Positions 17,814-26,434 of a stretch of 64,000 nt of DNA are shown in pieces. Numbering within the stretch: the stretch's first letter is position 1; every line of letters starts with the position of its first letter. The position numbers were made by a program, and so were the translations under genes. The DNA lies in NCBI RefSeq assembly GCF_007681555.1, contig NZ_VELE01000003.1, positions 248,001 through 312,000 of the forward strand, given 5' to 3'. The notes beneath the pieces are model-generated. The model was not told where the DNA came from, searched no databases, and saw nothing but the letters and a program-made list of their open reading frames with translations. Origin of the DNA: Kocuria salsicia (GTDB lineage Bacteria; Actinomycetota; Actinomycetes; Actinomycetales; Micrococcaceae).

Positions 17814-18923
17814 ATGACCCCCTCCGACGCGACCGCGACCGCAGCGCTCCAGGACCGGGAGTTCTCCGCCCGGCTGGACGCCCGGCTGCGGGAGTTCTTC
17901 CGCGCCGAGCGCGAGCGCGTCACGGGCATCTCGCCCTCCGCCACGGACCTCGTGGACGCCATCGAGCGGCTGACCCACGGCGGCAAACGGCTGCGGGCGC
18001 GGCTGTGCTACTGGGGATGGCGCGCGGCTGGCGGTGGGGCGCACGAGCCCGAGCCCGAGATCGCGGCCGCGGCGCTCGAGCTGTTCCAGACCGCCGCGCT
18101 GATCCACGACGACATCCTGGACCGCTCGGACACCCGCCGCGGGAACCCGAGCGTGCACCGGGTCTTCGAGTCGCTGCACCGTGAGTCCCGCTGGGCCGCG
18201 GACGCCGAGCACTTCGGGGTGAGCGCCGCGGTGCTCACCGGCGACATGAGTCTGTCCTTCGCAGAGCAGCTCTTCGCCGACGCCGCGGCCCGGGTCCCCG
18301 CGCCCGCCGCGGCACGGGCTCGCGAGCTGTTCTCGACCATGCGCACCGAGGTCATGGTGGGCCAGTACCTCGACATCCACGCCGAGGTCTCCCCGGCCCC
18401 GCAGGATCCCCGCGAGCAGCTGGAGCGCGCCATGACCGTGCTGCGCTACAAGTCCGCCAAGTACTCGGTGGAGCACCCCGTGAGCATCGGTGCCGCACTG
18501 GCCGGGGCGGGACCCGCCTTCCTGACCGCGTGCACCGCCTTCGCCCTGCCCCTCGGGGAGGCCTTCCAGCTGCGCGACGACGTTCTGGGAGTCTTCGGGG
18601 ATCCCGAGACCACGGGCAAGCCCGCCGGGGACGACATCCGCGAGGGCAAGCGCACCGCCCTGGTGGCGCTGTGCGCGCAGTACGGCGACCCCGCCGGGAA
18701 CGCGTGGCTCGACTCTGTGCTGGGCACCCCGGAACTCGGCGACCGGGACGTCGACCGGGCCCGCACACTGATCCGTGACAGTGGCGCGCTGGCGCGCTCG
18801 GAGGAGCTCATCGACTCGCTGGTGACCACCTCGGACGAGGGCCTGGCCGCCCTCGCCACGGACGGGGTGAGCCGGGCCGGGCTGCGCAACCTCGCCGACG
18901 CCGCCGTGCGGCGCGCCCGGTAG
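17814..18923 (+). CDS. Polyprenyl (geranylgeranyl-type) diphosphate synthase
   Basis: A 369-residue trans-isoprenyl diphosphate synthase that condenses IPP with allylic diphosphates. The first Asp-rich motif is DDILD (residues 99-103, in LIHDDILDRSDTRRG) and the second is DDVLG (255-259, in QLRDDVLGVFGD); GGKRLRARLCYWG near residue 55 is the IPP-binding segment. The residue context resembles IdsA2-type enzymes, and the neighbourhood (Rv2175c-like, pknL, aroG, plsC, fadD15) matches mycobacterial Rv2173 onwards. Product chain length cannot be decided from sequence alone; carotenoid or quinone side-chain precursor synthesis is possible. Confidence 0.9.
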   Translation: MTPSDATATAALQDREFSARLDARLREFFRAERERVTGISPSATDLVDAIERLTHGGKRLRARLCYWGWRAAGGGAHEPEPEIAAAALELFQTAALIHDDILDRSDTRRGNPSVHRVFESLHRESRWAADAEHFGVSAAVLTGDMSLSFAEQLFADAAARVPAPAAARARELFSTMRTEVMVGQYLDIHAEVSPAPQDPREQLERAMTVLRYKSAKYSVEHPVSIGAALAGAGPAFLTACTAFALPLGEAFQLRDDVLGVFGDPETTGKPAGDDIREGKRTALVALCAQYGDPAGNAWLDSVLGTPELGDRDVDRARTLIRDSGALARSEELIDSLVTTSDEGLAALATDGVSRAGLRNLADAAVRRAR

Positions 18924-18939
18924 AACCGGGCCCGGTGCC

Positions 18940-19332
18940 TTACCAGCCCAGAGCCTGGGCCCGCCGTCGCACCTCTGTCTTCTGACCGCGCCGCAGCGCG
19001 TCGATGGGGCGGCCCGGCAGGGATTCGTCCGCGGTGAAGAGCCAGCGGATGGCCTGCGCGTCCGTGAACGCGGCGTCGCGCAGCACACCCACGGTGCCCT
19101 TGAGGGAGTCGAGGGGGTGGGAGCCGTCCATGAACTCGGCGGGCACCACGCGCACGCGGTCCTCGGGGCGGCGGACCTCGAGCAGGGAGCCGTCGTCCAT
19201 GAGCCGGTGCACTCGCGTCACCTGCACGTCCATGGCCTCGGCGATGTCCGGCAGATAGCTCCACTCGCCCACAAGCGCATCCAGCTCGGCAAATTCCTCG
19301 GGTGTCAGATCCGTTGCGTAGTTCACGGGCAC
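18940..19332 (-). CDS. Rv2175c-like winged-HTH DNA-binding protein
   Basis: A 130-residue protein resembling mycobacterial Rv2175c, a DNA-binding substrate of the kinase PknL. An HTH core reads YLPDIAEAMDVQVTRVHRLMDDGSLLEVRR, and the C-terminal half LKGTVGVLRDAAFTDAQAIRWLF plus RPIDALRRGQKTEVRRRAQALGW is the Rv2175c C-terminal domain. The kinase gene lies 1.3 kb away, as in Mycobacterium. Two close GTG starts are possible (19330-19332 and 19324-19326); neither has a good ribosome-binding site, so translation may be leaderless. It converges on the synthase gene with only 16 bases between stops. Confidence 0.82.
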   Translation of the reverse strand: MPVNYATDLTPEEFAELDALVGEWSYLPDIAEAMDVQVTRVHRLMDDGSLLEVRRPEDRVRVVPAEFMDGSHPLDSLKGTVGVLRDAAFTDAQAIRWLFTADESLPGRPIDALRRGQKTEVRRRAQALGW

Positions 19333-19472
19333 TACTCTGCCACGGCGCGGCGCCAGGCTCACACCCCCGGGGCCGGGCCGGAGTCGTCGGGTAATCTGGT
19401 GGGGACACGCGCCGCCCGCGAGCGCACCGCGTGCACCCCCTACTTCCCCCACCCGAGGCAGGAATCGCGAAC

Positions 19473-20645
19473 ATGCCGGTTGAGCCGCCCCACGACCGCC
19501 CCTCCCCGCGACCCGCGTGGGGTCGCCGCGCCGCGCAGGGCTCGGCCGCCGCTCTTGCGGCCCTCACCGCACTGGGGACCGTCGGTCCCGCCCAAGCAGC
19601 CCCCGCCCCGGCGCAGAGCGTCCACGCATCCCAGCAGACGGGCTCCTCGTCCGTGACCGTGCGGCCCGGGGACTCCCTGTGGTCCCTCGCCACCGCCCAC
19701 GGCGTCACGGTCACCCAGCTGATGGCCGCCAACGACGTCCCGGCGCACGGGATGCTCCGACCGGGCCAGCGCCTCACGCTGCCCACCGCCACGCAGGCAG
19801 GTGCCGCGAATGAGCGCGCCACGCGGGCCAGCACCTCGATGGACGGCGCCGAGCGCGACGACGCCGCCCGCACCGGTTCCCACCCCGTCGCCCGTCACAC
19901 GGTGGCCTCCGGTGACACCCTCTGGGACCTCGCGCTGCGCCACGGGGTGAGCGTCGCGGACCTCGCGGCCGCCAACGGCCTCCCGGCAGGTGCCGGGTTG
20001 CGCCCCGGGCAGAGTCTCGCTGTGCCTGCCCCTGATGGGGCACAGAGTGGCCGTACGACGTCGTCGGAGGATCCCCTGGACACCACGGACACCGCAGCCG
20101 CAGCCGACACCACTGCCGGGGCCCGCCCGGCCCAGGGAGCCGCCGGTTCCGCCCCGACGGGGCCCACGTCGATGGCCGGGCGCACGTACCCCACCGAGGC
20201 TGTCGCCTCCGCGGACGCCCACCGCGCACAGCTCGCCGCTCGCGCCCAGCCGTCCGCCGACGAGCTGCGGGAGCTGGTGCGCAGCACGGCAGATTCCATG
20301 GGCGTGGACCCCGCGCTCGCGCTGGCGCACGCCTCCCAGGAGTCGGGCTTCCGCCACGCGGTGGTCTCCCCCGCGGACGCCGTGGGCACCATGCAGGTGG
20401 TCCCCGCCGCGGGAGAGTGGGCCTCGGCCATGGTGGGTCAGAACCTGGACCTGCTGGACCCCCGCGACAACGTCACGGCCGGGGTGGCGATCATCCGCGA
20501 GCTGCAGGACAGGGCCCCGTCCAAGGACGTGGGCGTCGCGGCCTACTACCAGGGTCTGCACGGCGTGCAGACGTACGGTATGTACCCCGACACCAAGGCG
20601 TACGTGAAGGCCGTGAGCGCACAGGAACGAGACTTTGCCCAGTAG
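19473..20645 (+). CDS. Secreted LysM-domain lytic transglycosylase
   Basis: A 390-residue secreted wall protein. It has a signal-like N-terminus (Arg-rich, then AAALAALTALGTVGPAQAAPAPA), two LysM repeats (VTVRPGDSLWSLATAHGVTVTQLMAANDV and HTVASGDTLWDLALRHGVSVADLAAANGL, in pieces), an Ala/Thr-rich linker, and a lytic transglycosylase domain with ALAHASQESGFRHAVVSPADAVGTMQV (catalytic Glu in QESGF) ending in AAYYQGLHGVQTYG. ATG at 19473 is chosen for an upstream AGGCAGGA site; a GTG at 19431 is in frame. Its last 11 bases overlap the kinase start, so wall hydrolase and muropeptide-sensing kinase are likely co-translated. Confidence 0.87.
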   Translation: MPVEPPHDRPSPRPAWGRRAAQGSAAALAALTALGTVGPAQAAPAPAQSVHASQQTGSSSVTVRPGDSLWSLATAHGVTVTQLMAANDVPAHGMLRPGQRLTLPTATQAGAANERATRASTSMDGAERDDAARTGSHPVARHTVASGDTLWDLALRHGVSVADLAAANGLPAGAGLRPGQSLAVPAPDGAQSGRTTSSEDPLDTTDTAAAADTTAGARPAQGAAGSAPTGPTSMAGRTYPTEAVASADAHRAQLAARAQPSADELRELVRSTADSMGVDPALALAHASQESGFRHAVVSPADAVGTMQVVPAAGEWASAMVGQNLDLLDPRDNVTAGVAIIRELQDRAPSKDVGVAAYYQGLHGVQTYGMYPDTKAYVKAVSAQERDFAQ

Positions 20646-22608
20646 CAGCACGAACGACCCCCGCGAGGGAACCCTGCTCGAGGACCGCTACACGGTCCGG
20701 CGCAGGATCGCGCGCGGCGGCTCCGCGACCGTGTACGAGGGGCTCGACGAGCGCCTCGACCGGCCCGTGGCGCTGAAGATCATGCACCCGCACCTCGCGG
20801 ACGACTCCTCGTTCGTGCGGCGGGCCCAGCGCGAGGCGAAGTCCGCGGCCCGGCTGCAGCACCCCAACGTCGTCTCCGTCCTGGACCAGGGGCACACCCG
20901 CGAGGGCGAGCTCTACCTCGTGCTCGAGTACGTCGCCGGGCCCACGCTGCGGGAGGTCATCGCACGCGAGGCTCCGCTCTCCGCGCGGCGGACCCTGGAC
21001 CTGCTGGTCCCGGTGTTGCGCGGCCTCGCGCAGGCGCACCGGATCGGTCTGATCCACCGGGACGTCAAGCCCGAGAACGTCCTGCTCACCGAGGACGGCC
21101 AGGTCAAGGTCGCGGACTTCGGGCTGATGCGCGCCGTGGACGAGCACACCGCGAGCGCGACCGTCCTGGGCACGGTGGGCTACGCGGCCCCGGAGCTCGT
21201 GGGGGACGGCCCCGTGGACCAGCGCAGCGACGTCTACGCCGTGGGGATCATGGCGTACGAGATGCTCACGGGCTCCCGCCCCTACACGGGCACCGCCCTG
21301 CAGGTGGTCAACGCCCACGTGAGCCGCGACGTCCCGGCCCCGAGCGGCGTCGTCCCCGGGGTGCCGCCCGCCCTGGACGAGTTCGTGCTGCGAGCCACCG
21401 CGCGCGATGCCTCCCGCCGGCCCGTGGACGCCGCCGCACTGCTGGACCTCGCGCTCGCCATCCGCCGTTCCCTGCCGGCGCCCCAGGACCCGCCCTCCCT
21501 CGACACCGCACTGACGCAACCGCTCTCCGCGCTCGACGGCGACGCCGCCCGCGCCGGGTCCGCGGGCGAGGCACCCACCGAGGTGTTCGGCACCACCACG
21601 CGGCACGGGGACGAGATGGCAACCGAGGCGTTCGACGCCCGGAATCGTCTGGGCAGCGCATCTGACTCCGGCACCCTCGGGGATGGCGCACCGGGCGGCG
21701 AGGCCGCGACGGAGGCGCTGGGCACCGCAGAGCGCACCGCCACGATCCGCCCAGATCCCTACGCCACCCGCGTGATGGGAACGCCACGCAGCGGCCCGCC
21801 CACCTCCCCGATCCTTCCGAGCTACGACCCGGAGGCCACCGGAACCACCACCGCAGTGGGCGCCCGCGCCGGCCGGCAGTCCGGCTCCACTGCGCGCCGC
21901 TCCCCCGAGACTCCGCGCGTCCGCCTGAACCCGAACCTGACACCGCTGCACGTGGCGGTCGCCGTGATCCTGTTCGCGCTGCTGCTGACGGTCGCAGGAT
22001 TCCTGGGCTGGTGGCTGGGCTCGGCGCCGGGCACCGCGTCCGCCACTGTTCCCGCCGTGGCGGGGCAGGACGCCGCCAGCGCAGAGCGCGCACTGAACGC
22101 CGCGGGAATCTCCAACGTGGGCGTGCGCTCCACCACCAGCCGGGACGCACCGGAGGGCACCGTGATCTCCACGGACCCGGCCGCGTCCGCCTCCGTGCGC
22201 GGCATCGAGCAGGTCAACCTGCTCGTCTCCGAGGGACCGGCCCGCGTGGACGTCCCCGCGTTCACGGGTCTCTCCGCCGACGCCGCACGGACCGCGGTCA
22301 CGGACGCCGGGCTCACGGTGGGCACGGTGACGAGCACCTACTCCACCCAGGCCGTGGACACCGTGGTCTCGCAGTCCCCCGCCGCGGGCGCAAGCGTGGA
22401 CGAGGGCACGGCTGTGGACCTGACCGTCGCGGCGGACAGCCCGCAGGGGGATCCGCCGAACGTGGTCGGCCAGAGCGAGGAGGAGGCGCGCAGCACCCTC
22501 GAGGCGAAGGGCTACACGGTGGAGGTCTCTGCTCCCGTGGGCTCCCACCTGCACCGCGTGGTGAGCCAGCGCGAGGAGGGCGACACCGTCTTCCTCACCG
22601 TGCTCTGA
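20635..22608 (+). CDS. pknL: PASTA-domain serine/threonine protein kinase (PknL-like)
   Basis: A 657-residue transmembrane Hanks-type kinase. The kinase domain (residues 18-280) has the glycine loop IARGGSATVYEG, Lys48 in VALKIM, the catalytic loop HRDVKPENVLL (Asp143), DFG at 161-163 and APE. A variable Ala/Thr-rich juxtamembrane region with repeated TEVFG / TEAFD / TEALG segments precedes one membrane span (about 438-462), then three extracellular PASTA repeats. Start is TTG at 20635 with AGGA upstream, overlapping the LysM gene. Context (Rv2175c-like protein, aroG, plsC) matches mycobacterial pknL, although Mtb PknL differs in its extracellular repeat content. Confidence 0.9.
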   Translation: MPSSSTNDPREGTLLEDRYTVRRRIARGGSATVYEGLDERLDRPVALKIMHPHLADDSSFVRRAQREAKSAARLQHPNVVSVLDQGHTREGELYLVLEYVAGPTLREVIAREAPLSARRTLDLLVPVLRGLAQAHRIGLIHRDVKPENVLLTEDGQVKVADFGLMRAVDEHTASATVLGTVGYAAPELVGDGPVDQRSDVYAVGIMAYEMLTGSRPYTGTALQVVNAHVSRDVPAPSGVVPGVPPALDEFVLRATARDASRRPVDAAALLDLALAIRRSLPAPQDPPSLDTALTQPLSALDGDAARAGSAGEAPTEVFGTTTRHGDEMATEAFDARNRLGSASDSGTLGDGAPGGEAATEALGTAERTATIRPDPYATRVMGTPRSGPPTSPILPSYDPEATGTTTAVGARAGRQSGSTARRSPETPRVRLNPNLTPLHVAVAVILFALLLTVAGFLGWWLGSAPGTASATVPAVAGQDAASAERALNAAGISNVGVRSTTSRDAPEGTVISTDPAASASVRGIEQVNLLVSEGPARVDVPAFTGLSADAARTAVTDAGLTVGTVTSTYSTQAVDTVVSQSPAAGASVDEGTAVDLTVAADSPQGDPPNVVGQSEEEARSTLEAKGYTVEVSAPVGSHLHRVVSQREEGDTVFLTVL

Positions 22609-22662
22609 TTCGGGATTCCTCGCAACCGACGTGCCCTCCAGCCGTCATCGTCCCCGCACACG

Positions 22663-22712
22663 GACACCGCCCCGGTGCCGCCTCCCGGAGAGGGGGGCAC
22701 CGGGGCGGTGTC
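22663..22712. terminator. Bidirectional hairpin terminator between pknL and aroG
   Basis: A perfect 17-bp inverted repeat (22663-22679 and 22696-22712, arm GACACCGCCCCGGTGCC) sits between the convergent pknL and aroG genes and can serve both. No T-tract is present on either side. Confidence 0.8.
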
Positions 22713-22722
22713 AGGGATGCGC

Positions 22723-24114
22723 TCAGTTCTGGTTCGAGAGGTACTCCGCCACGAGGAACGCGATCTCCAGGGACTGCATGTGGTTCAGCCGCGGATCGCA
22801 CAGCGTCTCGTAGCGCTCCGCGAAGGAGGACTCGGCCACGGGATCCGAGCCGCCCAGGCACTCCGCGACGTCGTCGCCCGTCATCTCCACGTGGATGCCG
22901 CCCGGGAAGCTGCCCAGCTCGCGGTGCACCTCGAAGAAGCCGCGCACCTCGTCCACGACGTCGTCGAAGTTGCGGGTCTTGTACCCGGAGGGCAGGGACA
23001 CCGTGTTGCCGTGCATGGGGTCGGTGACCCACACGGGCCTGGCGCCCGCTTCCTGGACCGCCTTGATGACCGGGGGAAGCTTCTCCCGGATGTTCTTGGC
23101 GCCCATGCGGGTGATGAACGTCAGGCGTCCGGGCTCGCGCTCGGGGTCCAGGGCGTCGATCAGGCGCAGCGCGTCCTCGCCGGTGGTGCCCGGGCCGAGC
23201 TTCACGCCAATGGGGTTGCGCAGCCGCGAGAGCAGGTCCACGTGGGCGCCGTCGAGCTCGCGGGTGCGCTCCCCGATCCACAGGAAGTGGGCGGAGGTGC
23301 CGTACGGCAGGTCCGTGCGGGAGTCGATGCGCGTGAGGGCCCGCTCGTAGTCGAGCAGCAGCGCCTCGTGGCCCGCGAAGAACTCGGTGGTGCGCAGCGC
23401 GTCGAAGTCCGCGCCGCACGCGGCCATGAACTTCACCGCGTGGTCGATCTCCCGCGCCATGGTCTCGTACCGGGAGTAGGCGGGGTTGGCGGCGAAGCCC
23501 ATGTTCCACTGGTGCACGCGGCGCAGGTCCGCGAAGCCGCCCTGGGTGAACGCGCGGATCAGGTTCAGGGTGGACGCCGAGGTGTGGTAGCCGCGCAGCA
23601 TCCGGTTCGGATCGTGCTCGCGGGACTCCGGGGTGAAGTCGAAGCCGTTGACCATCTCGCCGCGGAAGGAGGGCAGGGTCACGCCGTCGCGGGTCTCCTC
23701 GTTCGAGGAGCGCGGCTTGGAGAACTGCCCGGCCATGCGGCCCATTTTCACCACGGGCATCGAGGCACCGTAGGTGAGCACCACGGCCATCTGCAGCAGG
23801 GTGCGCACGCGCCCGGAGATCTTGTCCGCCGTGGCGCCCTCGAAGGTCTCGGCGCAGTCGCCGCCCTGGAGGAAGAAAGCCTCGCCGTTGGCGACCTCCG
23901 CGAGGCGGGCACGCAACCGGTCCACCTCGCCCGCGAAGACGAGCGGCGGCACCGTGTTGAGCTCCTCGATGGACCGCGCGAAGTCAGGGTGCTGCGCCCA
24001 CTGGGGGTGCTGGCCGATGGTCTTGCCCCGCCAGTCGTCCAGGCCGGGGTAGTTCGCGGCACGCAGGGACGAGGCCGGGGATCGGAACTGTTCAGGCAGG
24101 GTCAGGGAACTCAT
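22723..24114 (-). CDS. aroG: 3-deoxy-D-arabino-heptulosonate 7-phosphate synthase, class II (plant/actinobacterial type)
   Basis: Catalyses the first shikimate-pathway step, joining PEP and erythrose 4-phosphate. The 463-residue product shows class II landmarks: PLVFAGEVDRLRARLAEVANGEAFFLQGGDCAETFEG (in pieces; metal-binding Cys in GGDCAE), GRMAGQFSKPRSS, FMAACGADFDALRTTEFFAGHEALLLDYE, GPGTTGEDALRLID, TRMGAKNIREKLPP, VTDPMHGNT (metal-binding His) and EMTGDDVAECLGG. The 18-base gap after plsC contains a likely leaderless promoter, so it can be read both from plsC and on its own. Confidence 0.96.
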   Translation of the reverse strand: MSSLTLPEQFRSPASSLRAANYPGLDDWRGKTIGQHPQWAQHPDFARSIEELNTVPPLVFAGEVDRLRARLAEVANGEAFFLQGGDCAETFEGATADKISGRVRTLLQMAVVLTYGASMPVVKMGRMAGQFSKPRSSNEETRDGVTLPSFRGEMVNGFDFTPESREHDPNRMLRGYHTSASTLNLIRAFTQGGFADLRRVHQWNMGFAANPAYSRYETMAREIDHAVKFMAACGADFDALRTTEFFAGHEALLLDYERALTRIDSRTDLPYGTSAHFLWIGERTRELDGAHVDLLSRLRNPIGVKLGPGTTGEDALRLIDALDPEREPGRLTFITRMGAKNIREKLPPVIKAVQEAGARPVWVTDPMHGNTVSLPSGYKTRNFDDVVDEVRGFFEVHRELGSFPGGIHVEMTGDDVAECLGGSDPVAESSFAERYETLCDPRLNHMQSLEIAFLVAEYLSNQN

Positions 24115-24120
24115 TCGGAC

Positions 24121-24126
24121 AGTGTA
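24121..24126 (-). promoter_or_regulatory. Putative -10 for leaderless aroG mRNA
   Basis: The minus strand reads TACACT ending seven bases before the aroG ATG, and no ribosome-binding site is present in between. TAnnnT at this distance is the usual layout of actinobacterial leaderless genes, so transcription is inferred to start at or next to the A of ATG. Confidence 0.55.
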
Positions 24127-24132
24127 GGCCGT

Positions 24133-24990
24133 TCAGCGGCGGCCCTGCTCGTCCGTTCCGTCATGTGAACGATCCCGCAGCTTCTCCCCCAGCGCCCCGG
24201 CCTGCTGGGAGACGGCCTCCGTCACCGCGCGGCCCTTGTCCTTCGTGGCCTGGGCGACCTCGCGCGCCTGGGAGGACAGGCCCCCGGACTTCTCCCGGGC
24301 CCTCTCCTGCGCGAGCTGGCGCTTGTGGTCAGCGGCGTAGACATCGGCCTGCTCCTGCCCGGAGAGCTGCTGGATGGCCGCCATGATCTCGTCGGTCACG
24401 CGCCGCAGCGTGGCGTGGTCCCCGTGCTGGGACATCAGGTGGGAGAAGTCCATGGGCTCGCCGAACGTGGTGGTGATCTTCGCGCGGCGCGGGTCCGGGA
24501 AGCGCGAGCCCAGGGGCTGCATGCGGTCCGTGCCGTGCATGGCCACGGGGATCACGGGAGCACCCGTCTCGAGCGCGAGCCGGGCCACACCGATCTTCCC
24601 CCGGTACAGCCGCCCGTCCGGCGACCGCGTTCCCTCCGGGTAGATGCCCACGAGCTTGCCCTCGGCGAGCGCCTGGCCCCCCGCGCTGAGGGACTCCGCG
24701 CTGGCCCGTCCCCCACGGCGGTCCATGGGGATCTGGTTGATGGCGCGGAAGAACCACGCGACGACCCGCCCGCGCAGGCCCGGGGTGGTGAAGTACTCCG
24801 ACTTCGCCAGGAAGTAGACCTGGCGGGGAACGGCCACGGGCATGAAGATCGAGTCCGGGACGGAGAGGTGGTTGCTCGCGAGGATCGCGGGGCCCTCGGC
24901 GGGAACGTTGTCGAGGCCGATCACCGTGGGGCGGCAGATCAGGTTGACCACCGGCGCCACCACATAGGTCCGCAGGAACATGTACACCAT
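24133..24990 (-). CDS. plsC: 1-acyl-sn-glycerol-3-phosphate acyltransferase (PlsC family)
   Basis: A 285-residue acyltransferase for phosphatidic acid synthesis. It has the HX4D catalytic motif (NHLSVPDSIF), YFLAKSEYF, GRVVAWFFRAINQIPMDRRGG, the EGTRS motif in GIYPEGTRSPDGRLYRGKIGVARLAL, and PVIPVAMHGTDRMQP. The N-terminus starts with a membrane-associating segment MVYMFLRTYVVAPVVN; a charged helical tail of about 75 residues rich in Gln/Lys/Glu follows the catalytic domain. ATG at 24988-24990 has AAAGG upstream. Corresponds by position to mycobacterial Rv2182c. Probably co-transcribed with aroG. Confidence 0.91.
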   Translation of the reverse strand: MVYMFLRTYVVAPVVNLICRPTVIGLDNVPAEGPAILASNHLSVPDSIFMPVAVPRQVYFLAKSEYFTTPGLRGRVVAWFFRAINQIPMDRRGGRASAESLSAGGQALAEGKLVGIYPEGTRSPDGRLYRGKIGVARLALETGAPVIPVAMHGTDRMQPLGSRFPDPRRAKITTTFGEPMDFSHLMSQHGDHATLRRVTDEIMAAIQQLSGQEQADVYAADHKRQLAQERAREKSGGLSSQAREVAQATKDKGRAVTEAVSQQAGALGEKLRDRSHDGTDEQGRR

Positions 24991-25129
24991 CAGTGGGAGC
25001 CTTTCGTGGACGCGCCGCACCGTGCGGGTGGTGGGCGGGTCCGTCGTCGTCGCCGGGAGCGGGGCCCGTGGCCGGGCGTCCACGGGCGATTCTCTCACGG
25101 GGCGGGCCGGCGGCTGGCACAATGGCGCC

Positions 25130-25918
25130 ATGTCTCCGGATCCGCAGCACGGCCCCCTGTCCCTTCCCGGCACCTCCTCCGTGGGGGTGCTGGTGCTCCA
25201 CGGCTTCACCTCGACCACTGCCTCCGTGGCGCAGTGGGCGCGGGCGATCCACACGGCCGTCGACGACGACGGCGCCCACCCGGGCGTGCGCGTCCCCCTC
25301 CTGCCGGGTCACGGGACCCGCTGGGAGGACCTCGCCGGTCAGCACTGGCAGGACTGGCGGGACGCCGTGGACGCCGAGTACTGGGCGCTGCGCCGGGAGC
25401 ACGAGCACGTGGTGGTGTGCGGGCTGTCCATGGGCGGCGCGCTCGCGCTGCACACCGCCGCGCGGCGGGACGTCTCCGGTGTGCTGCTGGTGAACCCCGC
25501 CCTGGCGCTGGTGAACCGGATGGCTCGCTTCAGTCACGTTCTCGCCCCGGCCGTGCCCTCTCTGGAGGGCATTGGCAGCGACATCAAGCACCCCGCGGGC
25601 CTGGAGTCCGCCTACGACCGCACTCCCCTGGCCGCCGTGGCCCAGCTGAACACCCTGATGCACCACACCGTGCGGATGCTCCCCGCCGTCACGGCACCGG
25701 CCGTGGTGTTCCGTTCCGACGAAGACCACGTGGTCTCCGGGTCGTCCGCAGACCTGCTTGCGCGGCGCAGCCGCGGCGAGGTTCTGGTGGTCCCCCTGCA
25801 CGAGAGCTACCACGTGGCCACCCTCGACCGCGACGCCCCGGTCGTCGAGGCCACCTCACGCGACGCCGTGCAGCGGCTCTCCCGCGGCGAGCCGTTCCTG
25901 CCCGGGGACCGGGCATGA
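25130..25918 (+). CDS. Alpha/beta-hydrolase, carboxylesterase / monoacylglycerol-lipase type
   Basis: A 262-residue hydrolase. It shows the oxyanion-loop VLVLHGFTSTTASVAQWA, the nucleophile elbow CGLSMGGALALH (Ser in GLSMG), the acid in FRSDEDHVVSG and the catalytic His in ESYHVATLDRD, the set expected of an Est30/monoglyceride-lipase-like enzyme. Start ATG at 25130 is chosen because homologous sequence begins shortly after; the frame is open upstream in the plsC promoter region. It overlaps the next gene as ATGA. Substrate is not predictable; the flanking plsC and fadD genes suggest lipid turnover. Confidence 0.85.
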   Translation: MSPDPQHGPLSLPGTSSVGVLVLHGFTSTTASVAQWARAIHTAVDDDGAHPGVRVPLLPGHGTRWEDLAGQHWQDWRDAVDAEYWALRREHEHVVVCGLSMGGALALHTAARRDVSGVLLVNPALALVNRMARFSHVLAPAVPSLEGIGSDIKHPAGLESAYDRTPLAAVAQLNTLMHHTVRMLPAVTAPAVVFRSDEDHVVSGSSADLLARRSRGEVLVVPLHESYHVATLDRDAPVVEATSRDAVQRLSRGEPFLPGDRA

Positions 25919-26328
25919 GCGGGCGCACCCCCTCCGAGGACCCGTTCGAGAGCATCATCCGCGCGAACAGCTGGGACGACGTCCCTCGTGACGACGAGGA
26001 CTTGGAGCCCTGGGCGGAGGATGTTCCCTGGGAGCCCCGCGAGCAGCCCGCGGACGGGATTCCCCCGGAGCTCACGGAGGATCCCGCCGACGAACGCTAC
26101 GACCCTGACCCGGGCCCCGTGACGAGCGGGATCTCCCCCGCGATGCTGCGGGCTCTGGGCGTGATCCTGGCGGTCCTTGTGATCATGCTGGGCCTCGCCC
26201 TGCTGCCCGGCCCCCTGCCCGGGCTCGTGTGGGTTGCGGGGATCGCCGGGATCGTGGCAGGTCTTGTCCTCGTCTTCCGGGCGCTGCCCGAGGACGCCCC
26301 GGAGGACGACGACGGCGCCGTGGTCTGA
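25915..26328 (+). CDS. Small acidic membrane protein, function unknown
   Basis: A 137-residue protein whose ATG overlaps the hydrolase stop (ATGA). The first 80 residues are strongly acidic and Pro-rich (DDVPRDDEDLEPWAEDVPWE), then two adjacent hydrophobic spans (LGVILAVLVIMLGLALLP and GLVWVAGIAGIVAGLVLVF) and a short acidic tail. No family was recognised. Tight coupling to the hydrolase suggests a membrane partner for it. Confidence 0.75.
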   Translation: MSGRTPSEDPFESIIRANSWDDVPRDDEDLEPWAEDVPWEPREQPADGIPPELTEDPADERYDPDPGPVTSGISPAMLRALGVILAVLVIMLGLALLPGPLPGLVWVAGIAGIVAGLVLVFRALPEDAPEDDDGAVV

Positions 26329-26399
26329 GTGCCTCGCCGTCGTCCGCGCATCGCGCCGTCACCCGAGCGTCGCGCCGGTGTATGAACGGAAACACACAG

Positions 26400-26405
26400 T
26401 AGGCT
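26400..26405 (+). promoter_or_regulatory. Putative -10 element for the acyl-CoA ligase gene
   Basis: TAGGCT, a TAnnnT hexamer, lies 29 bases before the ATG of the ligase gene in a short AT-richer stretch (26380-26405). The -35 is not clear. Confidence 0.4.
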
Positions 26406-26434
26406 GAGGCTCGATCTCACCAGGAAGGTTCCCC

